DNA of 64,000 nt from Pratylenchus scribneri (GCA_030063045.1 JAQSEB010000048.1:620001-684000), one strand, 5' to 3'; shown: positions 24,532 through 36,726, numbered from the stretch's first letter. A program made the numbers and translations. The notes: generated from the letters alone by a model not told the origin.

Positions 24532-24866
24532 CATGAATTTGCGTTGGCCTACATCTCGAATTCGGTCTAAGAACTGTCCAAAATGACCATTTCCAGGATT
24601 TGTTGGCGCTGTAGATATCGTTGAATCCTCTTTTGTTTCAATATGACCTACAGAGGCTGGATTTATTGCCAATTCCATCTGATAATTAATTACAATAAAA
24701 TTATTTAATTATTTTTTCATATATTCACCTTAATATTTTCAATTTCCCCGACTGCATCATTCCCATTGCCCTCAGATTCATCAAGCCCAAAATCGGCCAA
24801 ATTCAATTGGTCCAAATCGCTGCAAATCGACCCTTCACTTTCTGCTGGCTGTTTATTATTTTCCAT
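24532..24866 (-). pseudogene. Partial paralogue of membrane/coiled-coil family
   Basis: Two minus-strand exons: 24,866-24,729 (46 codons, begins MENNKQPAESEGS) and 24,678-24,532 (49 codons, contains NPASVGHIETKEDS and FLDRIRDVGQRKFM), joined in phase 0. They match exons 1 and 2 of the gene at 30,692-31,556 almost residue for residue. No membrane-helix exon or coiled-coil exon follows; the donor ATG|GTAGAT leads into unrelated sequence and then the hAT-like element. It could still make a short soluble acidic protein ending soon after the linker, but a truncated copy is the simplest reading. Confidence 0.6.
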
Positions 24867-24902
24867 TGAAATGACAAAAATTATTGTTGGATAATTAACC
24901 AA

Positions 24903-26330
24903 TTAGTTAATATGAAAATTATTATTAGGCTATTAAAAACAATTTCAAAATTTATTTTAATTTTAAATAAAATAAATGAGAGATTTTGGTTTTTATAATT
25001 GGTGTTTTAGTTGGGTCGAGCGAGAAATTTTTTATTTTATTTTATAATTTATTTTATTCACCATCACATTTACCAGGGATAAATGTGTCCATCGTTGGTA
25101 GACTACCTAGATGAAGAATATTTTCATTTTAATTACCAACGGAGGAGGCCATACTATATCCCTCTATAATTGAATTTGCCCCTATTCAGCAATCAAAATG
25201 AAAATTTTTACTATTTTAGCAGAGAAATAAAAATATTGAGGATGGAGAATGGATAATGGAATGCTTAAAAGGCATAAGGATTATTATTTTGCATTCTCAG
25301 ATTATACTATATATGACCTGGAAAAATTGGTAGTCTACCTAGATCTTCCAAATTGGCCTTGAGCTATACGCGAATCTTTTCTTAGGTCAATTTTTAAAGA
25401 ACGTCAAAGATAAAGCGAAGAATTTCATAGAAATTTTTTCTGATATCGTTGCCCCGATTAATATTAAAAATAATAATTTTCACGCCGTTCCAAAATCGAA
25501 GGGGCCCACCAAAAAGGAATTCACTTTGCTCAGTTGGTAAATGCTTGAGTCAAAATTTTCGAGCGAAAGTTCGAATCCCACCGCCGTCCAATCATTTTAA
25601 TTACTGGTTTTTCAGTCAACTATTAATTTATTATTAATCTAATGGGTTGTAAAAGGTCTCAACAATTTTTTTAAAACATTTTTATTAATTTTAATAATAA
25701 GTCACTTTTTATGTCAGACCCATAGGGGAGATCCCTTTACTTTTTTTTTGAAAATTTTTTTCGTCGTATTGCTTTGATCTATAGTTCAATCGACGCGCAA
25801 TGGTCGATTTAGTCCGCAAAATTTCAATCCTGGCCAATTTTGAACCTTTTAAACCATTGTTTTGGCTATTGAATGTCTAAAAACCACAAAGTTTAAACGT
25901 TTAAAAAAACTGGTTAGTGTTTCAAAACTGGTTGAAAATGAAATCCTATAAAGTAAATCGACTATGCTGAATCCAATAAGCTTATTTTCGATTAAGATTT
26001 GGCCATCAGAAAATTTTTAAAAATTATATAATTTTAATAGGCAGGGAAATTTTTATTTAGGCTGGGAAAATTCTGAAAAAATTCCTAAAAATACTTTAGG
26101 GTATAAAAAATATTTTTGTAGTATGAAATTAAAATCGGTGGTATTTTACGGGAGTTATGCTCTAAGATGGCTTTTACCGACTAGAGATAATGTTAGATAA
26201 TAAAATTTAAAGAAAAAAAGAAAAATGACAATTTATACCATTTTGGTGGGGTAACACCACCATGCGCCTATCCACAATTCGCCTATCCCATCATTCGCCT
26301 ATAAATGCCAAATGGACTTTTGGCCAAAAA
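24903..26330. other. AT-rich intergenic region
   Basis: Mostly AT-rich. It contains two imperfect palindromes sharing GGTAG-CTACCTAGAT (near 25,099 and 25,331), a tRNA-like stretch (separate entry) and three short CGCCTATCC-like direct repeats near 26,262-26,303. No supportable protein gene is visible. Confidence 0.45.
25516..25596 (+). other. Degenerate tRNA-like sequence (tRNA relic or SINE head)
   Basis: GCTCAGTTGGTAAATGC resembles a tRNA D arm (A box), and GTTCGAATCCCACCGCC about 40 bases later resembles a T arm (B box) and acceptor strand. The 5' acceptor strand does not pair with the 3' one and the T stem is mostly mismatched, so this is not a working tRNA. A tRNA-derived SINE or tRNA pseudogene is likely. 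Confidence 0.4.
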
Positions 26331-27049
26331 TGTTCAAAAAATGATCATCGGCATTAAAGAGGTAAATTATCGAAAAATAGAAATAATAATGAATTTTTAG
26401 GCAATGAAAAATAACAAATTGAATGAAGATGATTGTTCAGAATATTTGACAATTTCTGATCATGGATTATTCGTCAAAGACTTTGTCCCAGTAAAAATTA
26501 AAAGGCGAAAATGGAAAAATTAAATTAAAATCTCATTTAATAATTTTAAGCATACAATTCTGTTCGAGCTCTTCTGCCAATTCCAACATTCAAATTGAAG
26601 GCTATCACAAAACCGATAATTGTCTTCTATTATGAAGTGGAAATACTCAACAGAACAGATTGATAAATTAAATTAATTTTGTTTCTTGATAATTATAAAT
26701 ACTAAAAGAATAAATTATTAAAATTTTTACATTTCTCATCAGGGAGGTCCTGAATAATTTTGAAATTTTTTTTTAGGAATTACGGCATTCGCATTGGATT
26801 TTGTGACAAACAATTTAAATTGGGAAGAAAACAACTTGGATGGGAGAATTCAATTGGAATTCGTCGCAAAATAGAAATGTTCCCATATAGCCTATGGCAA
26901 TGCCATATTAATTTATTGCAAAAAATTGCACCCATTTTTATCTGTTTTTTATTTCTAATAAAGAGGTTATTCTTCTTAATTTCCGAGAGGTCAAAATCGG
27001 TGGATTGGTATTGGATATTGGTAGAAAAAAAATATATTTATTTGTGTTA
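26308..27049 (+). pseudogene. Fragmentary gene, possibly SPRY-like
   Basis: Open stretches separated by AT-rich gaps suggest decayed exons. One ends at AAAGAG|GTAAAT near 26,361. The next starts after TTTTTAG at 26,401 and runs through DDCSEYLTISDHGLFVKDF to a possible donor at 26,491. Another starts after TTTTTAG near 26,777 and contains IGFCDKQFKLGRKQLGWENS. The last faintly resembles the IGF...GWE..S core of SPRY domains. Joins between the pieces are not all in phase and stops intervene, so I treat it as a relic. Family assignment is weak. Confidence 0.25.
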
Positions 27050-27050
27050 A

Positions 27051-27826
27051 ATGAACAGAATGAATTGCCTCAAGAAATTTCTAGTCTAAAATACAAAAAA
27101 TTGTCACATCCCACATGCCCACTGGGCATTGACAGATTCAGAGACGGGCTTCGATTGGTAGAAAAAATTTTTATTTGAATCCATAAAAAGTCCCTTACGA
27201 CTTTTAATAATTTTTTTCACCTTTTCTTAATACATTTTTTTTTGTATTTCCGATTTGCCTATGGTAATACCATATTTAATTTCATATAGAAGAATGGAGT
27301 GTAAAAATTTGCTTCAAATCAATTCATGTTATTTATCAGTTTTGAGAGTCATTTTATTCTAAAAATTGCCTAAAAATAATTAAAAATACAAAAAAATATG
27401 CCTATTCCCTTTTTTTGCGCTTTTATTTTTTCTCTATAAATGAAGGATGGAAGAAATTACAATTTTTCACCTTGGTTGATAAGAATAGTGCTTCAAAAAT
27501 TTTTGAAGTTAATCTGAAACAAAACAGAATTGATGAAAATGGAAAATGGCTGAAATTAATTGAATACATTATAAAAATAAGAATAAGTGATGAATACTTA
27601 CTCATTTTAAATTGGAAAAACTTAAAATAACTATCATGACTAATCAAAAATAAAAATTAAATCGAATGCCATAAATCCAGGATTAAAATATTTTTACGCA
27701 AATATAAATTTAAAAAATAAATTGTGTTTAATATTGCTGTGATTGAATATAGAATGAATCATATATGCTTTCAAATTTCAAAATTTTATAATCAATTCTC
27801 AATCAAAAATTCCTCTCTATTCCAAA
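27051..27826. other. Intergenic, no gene supported
   Basis: AT-rich. A 71-codon plus-strand frame (27,415-27,630) overlaps a 74-codon minus-strand frame of similar length. Neither has a recognisable domain or clear splice context, so neither is called. Confidence 0.4.
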
Positions 27827-28586
27827 TTATTTTTTTCCTTGTTCCCGATTGTCATAGTTTGATGCAAATTTTCCTCTGCAAATCATTAAAGGGATTGCGA
27901 CATTTATCAAACTGCTGGCGATGATGACCAATATAACGACAATGTTTGCCACAATCTAAAAAGGATATATGCGGATTAATTTATGGCAAATCTGTCTATT
28001 TTTAATCCACTTTTACTTTTTGCAAAAATATATGTATTTTTGACTTAAAAATTAAACTTTTTAGAACTTGTAATTTCTAATTTGCTTATTTTGATGGCAA
28101 ATTATCCGATAAAATTTTTATTTTACTTTTTACTGTAAAAATTTTGTTAAATTTCGAATTTGATGAATCCGGAGACTTTATTTTCGATTTCTATCATTTA
28201 ATTGTCCAAAAATCTATCTAAAAGTTTTTTTTGATCAAAAAATAATTTAAATAAATAAAACTTCAAAGGCAATTACAAAAATTTGCTCTTACCTCACAAC
28301 CAAAAATGATAGCAATGATGACACCAAAGGCGGCACAAGTCGCAAAACAAAATGTGATAGGTTTTTTCTCACTGATGCCAGTCACAATCATAATATCAAT
28401 TACGGTCAAAATGAAGAATGTTGAAATCAGAATCCAGTTTATATCACTGCCAACAATAATAGAAATGGTGACACTGATCACGCAGCTAATTGTAAAGGCC
28501 AATTCCTCACGAATATTGATGATTATTTCCAAAAAATAGGAGCATATTGGCAGCAAAATCCAGCCGGTTACAATTCTGCTGCCCAT
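27827..28586 (-). CDS. Small multi-helix membrane protein
   Basis: Two minus-strand exons: 28,586-28,293 (98 codons, donor GAG|GTAAGA) and 27,955-27,827 (42 codons plus stop, acceptor TTTTAG), joined in phase 0, giving 140 residues. About five hydrophobic segments are visible, roughly residues 8-27, 33-50, 53-72, 80-95 and 100-122, with short polar loops and a charged C-terminal tail ending EQGKK. I do not recognise the family. The last exon has a paralogue at 23,292-23,423. The first ATG lies only 7 bases after the stop of the coiled-coil gene on the same strand, so the two could be one locus with alternative or frame-shifted reading, and the true 5' end is uncertain. Confidence 0.6.
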
Positions 28587-28593
28587 CAGTTTA

Positions 28594-29613
28594 TCAATTG
28601 CAATGCTTAATTTTCCTTCTTTTTTCTTTCTTGGCCATTTCCTCTTTCAATTCGCTGATTTCCTTTTTAAATGTCTCTTCTTTCTTGGCCATTTCTTCTT
28701 TTAACATAATCATATCTTCTTCTAATCCTTTGATTTCTTTCTTAAATGCTTCACATCCCTCCATTTTGGCCTCTCTTAATCCTTCAATTTCCATCATCAT
28801 TGCCTCCGATTCGGACATTACATTCTCATATGTATTTGATTGCTGTTATTAATTAAATATAATTTATTAAATTTATTAATAATTTGGCAAAAAATATTTT
28901 TTATGATATTTTATTGAAATTTTTTATATTAATTCGAATCAAAAATAACTTTACGATTAAAATTTAGCAAAAATATTTTAAAATTTTAATGGATAAAATC
29001 CTCAAAAGATCTGAATGCTCTTCAGATAAGAAATTTCTTTTGAAAATTTTTCTTCTATTTTAATCCACCAAAATTTGAAATTTAAAAAATTCAAAGCTAG
29101 TTGGAATATACAGGCAGGAATATGACATTTATTCCAATACTAATTTGACCAACTTTGACCTATCCATGGAAAAAGTTGGCATTGGGCTTACCAAAATTGG
29201 CATAAAATATTGGAGAAATGGATGTCAAATTAATTCTTTTATTTTTAAAAATAAAAATATCATTCTGATTTATTAAAATTAATATTATATATCAAATTTT
29301 GGTAGACATAAACATTACAAATTCCAACTTTTCTCTTTAATTTATATTCAATTACCATATTGCTACTGCTCATCATCCAAATGGCGATCCCCAACATGCA
29401 AATGTCAAAAATGAAGAGCAGCAAATTGGAAACAGAAATGCTCAACTAGAAATAAAATTAGAAATTTAATGTTTAAAAAGGGAATAAAACCTGCAATTTA
29501 CGTTGGCCTACATTTCGAATTCGGGCTCCGAGATTGCCGAAATACCCATTTTCGGGATTGGCCATAGCCGTCGAAACATTCTCAACTTCCATATTATTTG
29601 AAGTCGGATTCAT
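28594..29613 (-). CDS. Single-helix membrane protein with coiled coil (copy 2)
   Basis: Three phase-0 minus-strand exons: 29,613-29,491 (41 codons, NPENGYFGNLGARIRNVGQRK), 29,445-29,356 (30 codons, one membrane helix around LLLFIFDICMLGIAIWMM) and 28,842-28,594 (82 codons plus stop, a charged heptad-like helix with repeated KKEE and GLREAKMEG patterns), 153 residues in all. Exon lengths and phases match the paralogue at 30,692-31,556, but the acidic first exon is missing; the start used here falls where the paralogue's second exon begins. A type II or tail-out membrane protein with a coiled-coil oligomerisation domain is likely. The function is unknown. Confidence 0.65.
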
Positions 29614-30691
29614 TTTGCAAGAATTTGCTCAGAAATTTCAACAAAGGTTTTATTATTGTCTGACAAAGAAAGAAGAAAGAAATATAAATTTTAAAATTGC
29701 ATTAAATCAATAGGAAAAATGATTTATGTTTTTGCCTAAAAATTTTGTCTTTATCCAATATTTCTTTGTTTATTGTCATTTTTATTTCGTACTTTTTATA
29801 AGTGACGTCAACTAAATTTTTAGCTTGAAAAATTTTTTATCTTCATTTGATTTGCCTGAATAAGTGAAATAATTGAAAAAATGTATTGCCTCCGGCAAAT
29901 TCTAAAAATGACATAAAAATGAAATAACTTAATATTATACTTCCATTTTTCCTCTCTTGCCAATGTCACAGGTCAATCCTCAATAGTTGATTGGTATTGG
30001 TAGCGAAAATATATAATATTTATTTTTATCAAATCTCAAATTAAAATAATTATGAAATGCATCCGACAAATTTTAAAAACAAAAAGGCAATTTATAAGTA
30101 CATTTCTGATCAACTTCTTTTTTTTTTTTAATCTGATTATGAGGGCAGAGGCGGAGATAGAGGTGAGAGCGTGAGAGGTAGATCAGCGATTGAAAAGGAA
30201 AAATATAAAATATTAGTATTTATTTTATTGAAACAATTTATTCTTACAATTACAATGCAATTAATTAATTTATATTTTGCAATTTATTTTTGCTTTTTTT
30301 TTATAACTTTTACCTTAACTAATTTTGCTATTGGTGATGCATTTTTATTTTATCATAAATTAAAATATTTTTTATCTAAGTATTTTTAGTTGCTTACCTT
30401 TTATCAGAGAAAATGCAAAAAAATAAAAAAAAAATAAGTTAAATTTAATAAATAGATAATTATCATTTGTTTTTTAAGGCTTTCATTTCAATGAATTCCA
30501 TAGGAATAATAATTTTATTAAACGAAATTCATAAAAGTCAGCTTCAAAAATATTCTTAAGCGATTCAGACTTAATATAAAAAGTAAAATTAAATTGAATG
30601 TTTTATAAATTTATCGATGAAATTATTTTAAAAATATAGAATTAATTGTGTTGATTGTTAATGTTGTTATGGATAAAAGGAAAATATCATT
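29614..30691. other. Intergenic, AT-rich
   Basis: I see no supportable gene. Runs of A/T, a (GA)-rich stretch near 30,140-30,180 and short chance frames only. Confidence 0.5.
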
Positions 30692-31556
30692 TCAATATCT
30701 CATCAAATTTAAAAATTTCCAAAATTTCTTCATCATCTTCCCAATCAAATCTTTTATTTTCCAAATTTTGGTCAAATCTTCTTCTAATTCATTGATTTTC
30801 TTTTTAAATGCCTCTTCTTTCTTAGCCATTTCCGATTTTAATTCGTTGATTTCCTTTTCAAATGTTTCGCCTTTCTTGGCCATTTCTTCTTTTAATCCTT
30901 TGATTTCCATCTTAAATGCTTCACATCCTTCCTTTTTGGCCATTTGCTCTTTTAATCCTTTGATTTCTATCTTAAATGCTTCACATCCTTCCTTTTTGGG
31001 CATTTTCTCTTCTAATCCTTTGATTTCCATCTTAAAAGAATTAAATAATTGTCAATTTGTCACTTTTCGTAGTCACTCACCATGCTGCTGTTTTTGCTCA
31101 TCCAGATAGCAATACCCAACACACAAATGGTAAAAATTAAGAGTAGCAAATTGAAAAGAGAAATGCTGATCTGTTAATATTATTAAATTTTTTTTTTATT
31201 TTTTAAAAGCTAATAAATGCCTTCAATTTGCATTGATTTCGAAATCGAGCTATGAGAGTGGCGAAATGACCATTTCCGGAATTGACTGGCAATGGCAATG
31301 TTGCCGATGGTAAATCCTCATTTTCTTCAATTTGACCTTCAGCTGCTGGATTTATTGGCACCAAGTCTATCTGAAAATTAATTAAAATTAAATTTAAATT
31401 ATTTTTTTATATATTCACCTTAATATTTTCAATTTCCCCGACTGCATCACTCCCATTGCCCTCAGATTCATCAAGCCCAAAATCGGCCAAATTCAATTGG
31501 TCCAAATCGCTGCAAATCGACCCTTCACTTTCTGTTGGCTGTTTATTATTTTCCAT
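30692..31556 (-). CDS. Single-helix membrane protein with coiled coil (copy 1, full-length)
   Basis: Four minus-strand exons, all joined in phase 0: 31,556-31,419 (46 codons, acidic, SDLDQLNLADFGLDESEG), 31,370-31,221 (50 codons, NPAAEGQIEENED then GNGHFATLIARFRNQ), 31,170-31,081 (30 codons, membrane helix FNLLLLIFTICVLGIAIW) and 31,030-30,692 (112 codons plus stop, repeated KKEGCEAFKMEIKGLKEEM heptads), 238 residues. The coiled coil is built of 15-20-residue internal repeats, each containing GCEAF or a relative of it. The intron after exon 2 appears to use a GC donor (AAG|GCATTT). This is the most complete member of the local family. Confidence 0.72.
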
Positions 31557-32244
31557 TGAAATGTCCAAAATTGTTGTTGGATGTAGATAAGTAAATTGAA
31601 ATATTAAATCGTTAAAAAAGAATTTAAAAAAAATAATAAACTGTTAATAAGTATTTAAAAATGTTATTAATTTTAAATAAAATGAATAAAATATTTTGGA
31701 CGGTTAATTGGTGTTCCCAACTTATAATAAATGGAAAAAATGTTTTCTTGACCTAGATTTTCCAACAATTTATTCAATGCCAAGATTCTCACAGAGATGC
31801 GCATTCCTATCGGGCCCAAGGGGCGAAGTTTGTTAGTATTTCCTCTAAGCAATATGATAATAAAAAATTCAATAAATTTAATCAAAAAGAAATTCAAGCA
31901 CACAAAGAAAGTTAGGATATTACAAAAAAAAATTAACGAAGTGCAATAAAATGAACTTCCCTATAAGCGGGTTAAAGAAAGGAATCGGGGAAGAGCTTAA
32001 ATATGTTAAGATGATTCATCTAAATAGGATAAATAATTTCAAAATATAACTAACAATGGTTGGAAAACAAGCATCCAAAAAGATGGTGAAAACAAAATAA
32101 GAAAACAATTTCAAAATTTTCGCTGGTAGCGATTGGAATACTGAAAAGGCTCAGGGATTATTAAATTTTCTTTTTTATTTATTTATAATAATTCTAAAAA
32201 AATGGAAATATTAAAAATAATAATTCTCATTCATTCCAGTTTAG
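31557..32244. other. Intergenic
   Basis: AT-rich. It contains a weak 76-codon minus-strand frame with no domain. No gene is supported. Confidence 0.45.
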
Positions 32245-32550
32245 CTTTGCTTACCGTTTATCCCTATGAATTTCCTATTAACTTCTGGCCCGATTTTGGT
32301 CGAAATTGGCACTATTATTTTGTCCAGTTGGCTGATGCTTTGGGCTAGTTCTAGTTTTCGTCAGCAATGGGCCAAGGATATGTTGCCAAAACGGTGGAAT
32401 TTATGGAAAAGTGATGAGAGAAAAACTACTAATAAAATTAATATAACCCGTAAATTTCTCACTCAACTTAATGAAAATAGATTAAGAATGCCACAATCTT
32501 CTCAAAATAATGTATTCCCACTTAATCCTATTTCTATTGCTCCAAGTTAA
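32245..32550 (+). pseudogene. Orphan last exon of a serpentine receptor
   Basis: After a TTTAG acceptor the frame is open for 101 codons to a TAA at 32,550. It encodes one hydrophobic helix (GTIILSSWLMLWASSSF) followed by an R/K/N-rich tail, which looks like the seventh helix and cytoplasmic tail of a receptor. No upstream exons were found within 600 bp. Its 3' two thirds are duplicated at 36,727-36,910 with a frame-breaking difference, so it belongs to the tandem duplication. It is probably the stump of a lost receptor gene. Confidence 0.45.
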
Positions 32551-33434
32551 ATAATGTTTTTCCCTTGAAGATATTTTCAAATATTTCTTATAATTTTTCT
32601 GTTCTACATTCTTTCCTATTTTTTTTCTAGTAAATGTTTTTTCGGAAAAAATGTTAATTTACCCTACTCCAGATAAGAAGAATTGGGATGGGATAGAATA
32701 GAAAATTCGAAAAATCGGTTCCAAAAATTCTGCTTCAGATATTTAAAAAAAATTTTTATTTTAATATTGTAATAAATAATCAATTAATTAAATGAAAATT
32801 GAAATGATTTTTTCTTATTAACTCAAAAAAATTTCTATCATCTATTTTGAAAAATATCCAATTTTTTTTGTGCGGTCCTTTGTCTATGGTGGAGATTCCC
32901 TGGGCTGTAATCATCCAATTTTCTTGAGAAATTTCAATTTACAATAGACAGTAATTGATGACTCTTTGACATCAAATTGAATGCTGGAATCGGCGAAATG
33001 GTATTAATACAATTAAATTATATAATTTCGATAATTCTTTTCTGGCCATTCTCCTAGTATTCTTTGTTTTGTTACCACATTTTGTATAGAAATGTAGATA
33101 GATGGATCTTCAAACAATGCTCAGAATTAAATAAATTTTGAACCCAGCAGCAGATGAATTTTCAACTCTACTAAAACCTATTCAGAGAACTCAAAAAAAA
33201 AAAAAAAACGCAAATGTCAGTCTTTCGTCTTTCCTATAGTCGAACACAACAGAGGCAGCAGCAGGTGTTTTTATTTCATTTCCATACCGAATAAAGCCAA
33301 TATCTATTTTTTTCAAAGAAAACGAGAATACATTTTCCTTTGCTTAAAGTAAGTGGGTTCGATAAAAAAATTGTTTCTTAATAATAAATTTTTATTCAAA
33401 AATCATTACTTAAAAACATAAATATTTCCAAAAA
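32551..33434. promoter_or_regulatory. Upstream region of srh gene A
   Basis: Mostly AT-rich spacer. A block at about 33,215-33,300 (CAGTCTTTCGTCTTTCCTAT, then a CAGCAGGTGTTTTTAT stretch) is preserved upstream of both receptor copies (also about 37,768-37,850) while the surrounding sequence has diverged. It may be promoter sequence or simply recently duplicated sequence. Confidence 0.4.
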
Positions 33435-36007
33435 ATGAATCCCCTTTTTGAAATCTTCCTCTTCTTCATCACTTCAATCACTTTGTTACTTCAACTTTAT
33501 TTGTTGTTTTGTGTTTTGTTAAAATCACCGAAGAAAATGCATCCATTCCGTTTTGCTCTTTGCTTATTTTTGGTGAATTTTAAATTAATCAATTTTGATT
33601 ACATTTCTATTTAAAATTATTTTTCCCAGTCATTTGATTTTGCATTTACTTTCACAATGGGTTTTATACTCGACCCGGATATACTTATCCCAAATGCAAA
33701 GGGCGCATTTGTGAATGGATTGGCAAAGTTGTTGGGAGAAGATGGAGGCAGAATAGGCGTAAGCAAATTAAAAAATGGAATATTAAAAATTAAATTTTAA
33801 TAAAAATAAAAATAAATTTTAATAAAAATAAAAATAAATTTTAATAAAAATAAAAATAAATTTTATTAAAAATAAATTTTAATAAAAATAAAATTTTAAT
33901 AAAAACGAAAATTAATTTTTGACAAAAAAAAATTTTAATAAAATAAAAATTAAATTAAAATAAAAATTAAAATTTGAAAAAAATATTATTTTAATTTGAA
34001 AATTTAAAAAATTTCAATTCTACATTATTGTTGCAGGACGGTATAAGAAATTTTTAAAAATTAAGCAATTTGGAAATTAAAAAATTTCAAAAATATTTTT
34101 GGTATTTTTGAATCCTTCTAACAGCAAAATTTCCCTGAAACCTTTAAGTTCACCATTGCAATTTTCTTTGGTGCTTGTATGATTGAAACGCAAGTTTACG
34201 GTTTGATGTTTCGCTACACTGCCGTTCAAGGCCGATGGCCCCATCTCCACAATCAATTTAATTTATGGAAGACACGGATTGGCCTCCTAATTTTTGGTGC
34301 CTTAATTGCCATTTCTTGCGGATTTGCAGCGTTTACATCGATAGCTGCGCCCTATGTAATAATTTCGAATTAAATATTTTTATAAAAAATTATTTTTGAA
34401 ATTTGCTTGATTAAAAAGATTGGGAATGAATTTTCATTATATTTAAATTTCTATGTTGCCAAAAAAAACATATTATTCTTATAGGATCTAATTCTAAGGT
34501 TGTCCAAAATTGGTTTTATACCGGGGTTTCTTATCCGGTTTTCAATTTTTAAATATTGTTTTCGGTTCATCCATTTTTAGTTTTGCCATTTGGATAATTT
34601 CATCGAATTTTGAAACCGAAACTAATTTTCGACAATTTTGGATCTTTTCATTTTTATTTATTTACCTCAATACTCAACAATTATAATAATTAATTAGTAG
34701 ATTTCCGCTAAATGCTTAATCTTATTTTGTTCTTAAAAAATATAGCATAAATCCTCTATTAGAAGACCACTCTCTAATAAAGTCCCCTTTGGTGGTTTAC
34801 TAAATTATATTAGCCTATGAGCCACAAATAAAGGATTACGGTAATTTAAAAATTTACTATTGAATTAATATTATTATAACAAAAAAAAAGTATATTAAAA
34901 ATTTCGAAAAATAAATCATAAAAATATTTTTATAAAAATTAGGAATATTCTTATTAGAAAATTAAAGCCCCAACTTACTTCTTTTAACAGGAAATTGAGG
35001 ATGTCCTCTTAAATAAGGGGCACCATTATAAAGAAATGATGGCTCTAATTCACCAAACCCATCCACCCCCTGTACTCCTTCTCTTCAACATTGACACGCC
35101 AAAGGGCAAAATCCTTCCAGCCCTTGTGTTTGGCGGCTTCACATTGTCACAATTGATGAGCTTCATCTTTTCGCTTCTAATTTATCGAACCCTGAGGGAA
35201 AATGCCTCCCGATTTTCTGCCCGAACATATCAATTGCATCGTCAATTGACTCTGCTCCTCATTTTTCAGGTGAGAATGGGAAAAAAATTTTAGAATATTA
35301 TTTAATGGTAAAAGACATTTGCCAAAAAAGATATTGAAAAAAAACGATAAAATTATTTCGGTTTATTATAGTCATGTTTTATCCGTGACCTTCGGATGCA
35401 CTTTTTGATAATGATTTTTGGCTTAGATATAACCAGTTTAAAATAATTTTTGAACCGAAACCTAAAACGGTTTAAGCGGTTTAATGCCCCTAATTTTTGA
35501 CCACACCATGATAAATTATATATCAATCAACATGTTTTGGTAAGATTTATTGATTTCATATAAGATTTTGGATTATAGTATGACAAATTATTTGACCGGT
35601 ATCGACATTTTCAATATTTTTTTTCGTGATTTTCAATGTTTTTTGCCAAATCAAATATTTCATAATTCCTAATTAATTCATTGCTGGTTGAAAAAATATT
35701 TAAAAATAATTGTTTACAGTTCTTTCTTCCATTCATTTTTGTGATGTTACCTGTCTGTTACGCTCTTTATGCCCTCATTTCCACAAAAGAAATCATTTCC
35801 GGAACTGAAATTGATAAGACTGCAGGGGACATTGGACTTCTTTTATTGAACATTTACACTCTGTGCAATTCTCTGCTTATTTTGCTGTTCATCACCCCAT
35901 ATAGAAATTACACTATGGACTTAATTCGATCAAAATTGTTGAGCCGATTTTTCAGGAATCGAGTTTCTTCATTGGAAGGAACGGCGGAAACCCAAAATAC
36001 GGATTGA
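33435..36007 (+). CDS. Seven-helix chemoreceptor, srh-like (gene A)
   Basis: Five exons, every intron phase 0: 33,435-33,572, 33,630-33,758, 34,149-34,355, 34,991-35,269 and 35,720-36,007, totalling 346 residues, the usual size for nematode serpentine receptors. Helix 1 is near residues 5-29 and is followed by LLKSPKKM. Late landmarks are SARTYQLHRQLTLLLIFQ before helix 6 and FITPYRNY after helix 7. These match the Srh/Str pattern of a Thr/Gln-rich third loop, a Q at the start of helix 6 and a PYR motif after helix 7. Such receptors detect small molecules in sensory cilia. All splice sites are canonical, so this copy looks functional. The Str versus Srh subfamily call rests on these motifs only. 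Confidence 0.8.
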
Positions 36008-36177
36008 ATTTAAATGATTTTTATTCACATTTCTATTGGATTTTTATCGTGATTGAATTAGTTAGATTTAATTTTAAAATATATTTAAATTTTCTTCCAT
36101 TTTGCTATTTTTATATTTATAGAACAATATCTCAATATCTTAATGCCAAAATACCAACATAAGGATTCATATTTTAG
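36008..36177. other. 3' flank of srh gene A
   Basis: AT-rich 3' flank with no clear feature apart from AT-rich candidate polyadenylation sequence. Confidence 0.3.
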
Positions 36178-36420
36178 CGCTAAAAATGAAATTTCCGTTA
36201 AAACTGAAATTACTTAGCTAAAACTGACTATAACACACTATCTCGCTGCAAGAAGCAGAGCTCAAACCTAACCCTAGACCCTAACCCCTAACCCTAATCC
36301 CATGCCGCCGAGCCCCTAACCCTAACCCAATACTTACTTTTTCGAAATTCCAACTTTCTCTGCTTCTCTGACGGAAATAGTTTGCTGTAGTCAGTTTTAG
36401 CGGGTAGTCAGTTTTAGCGC
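36178..36420. mobile_element. Foldback element with CCCTAA-type core
   Basis: Imperfect inverted ends share GCGCTAAAA and GCTAAAACTGACTA motifs (left about 36,178-36,245, right about 36,385-36,420 in complement), and GAAGCAGAG pairs with CTCTGCTTCTC further in. The core at 36,266-36,330 contains several CCCTAA units (ACCCTAACCCCTAACCCTAA). It has no counterpart after srh gene B. It may be a MITE that carries or captured telomere-like repeats. Confidence 0.5.
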
Positions 36421-36726
36421 CCACACATATTAATTCAATATTTTTAAAATTGATGTAATTATATTTTTATGATTTCCCTTCAAATTCAATAGGATTAAAT
36501 TTAAATTAAATTTGATATATATTTTTTACTTTATTTGTTAACATTTGCCGAATAAAAATTCATTTAAAAGAAAAATCAACAAATATTTTTTTGAAATTTC
36601 CAACAATTGTGTTTAATAATTTTCGTATCATCAATGCTTTCATCAAATGAAAAAGTTGCATGCTGCATCTCAGCATTTGACTCAATCCATTAATGGGCAC
36701 ATCAATTTTAGCCATGTATAGCCATG

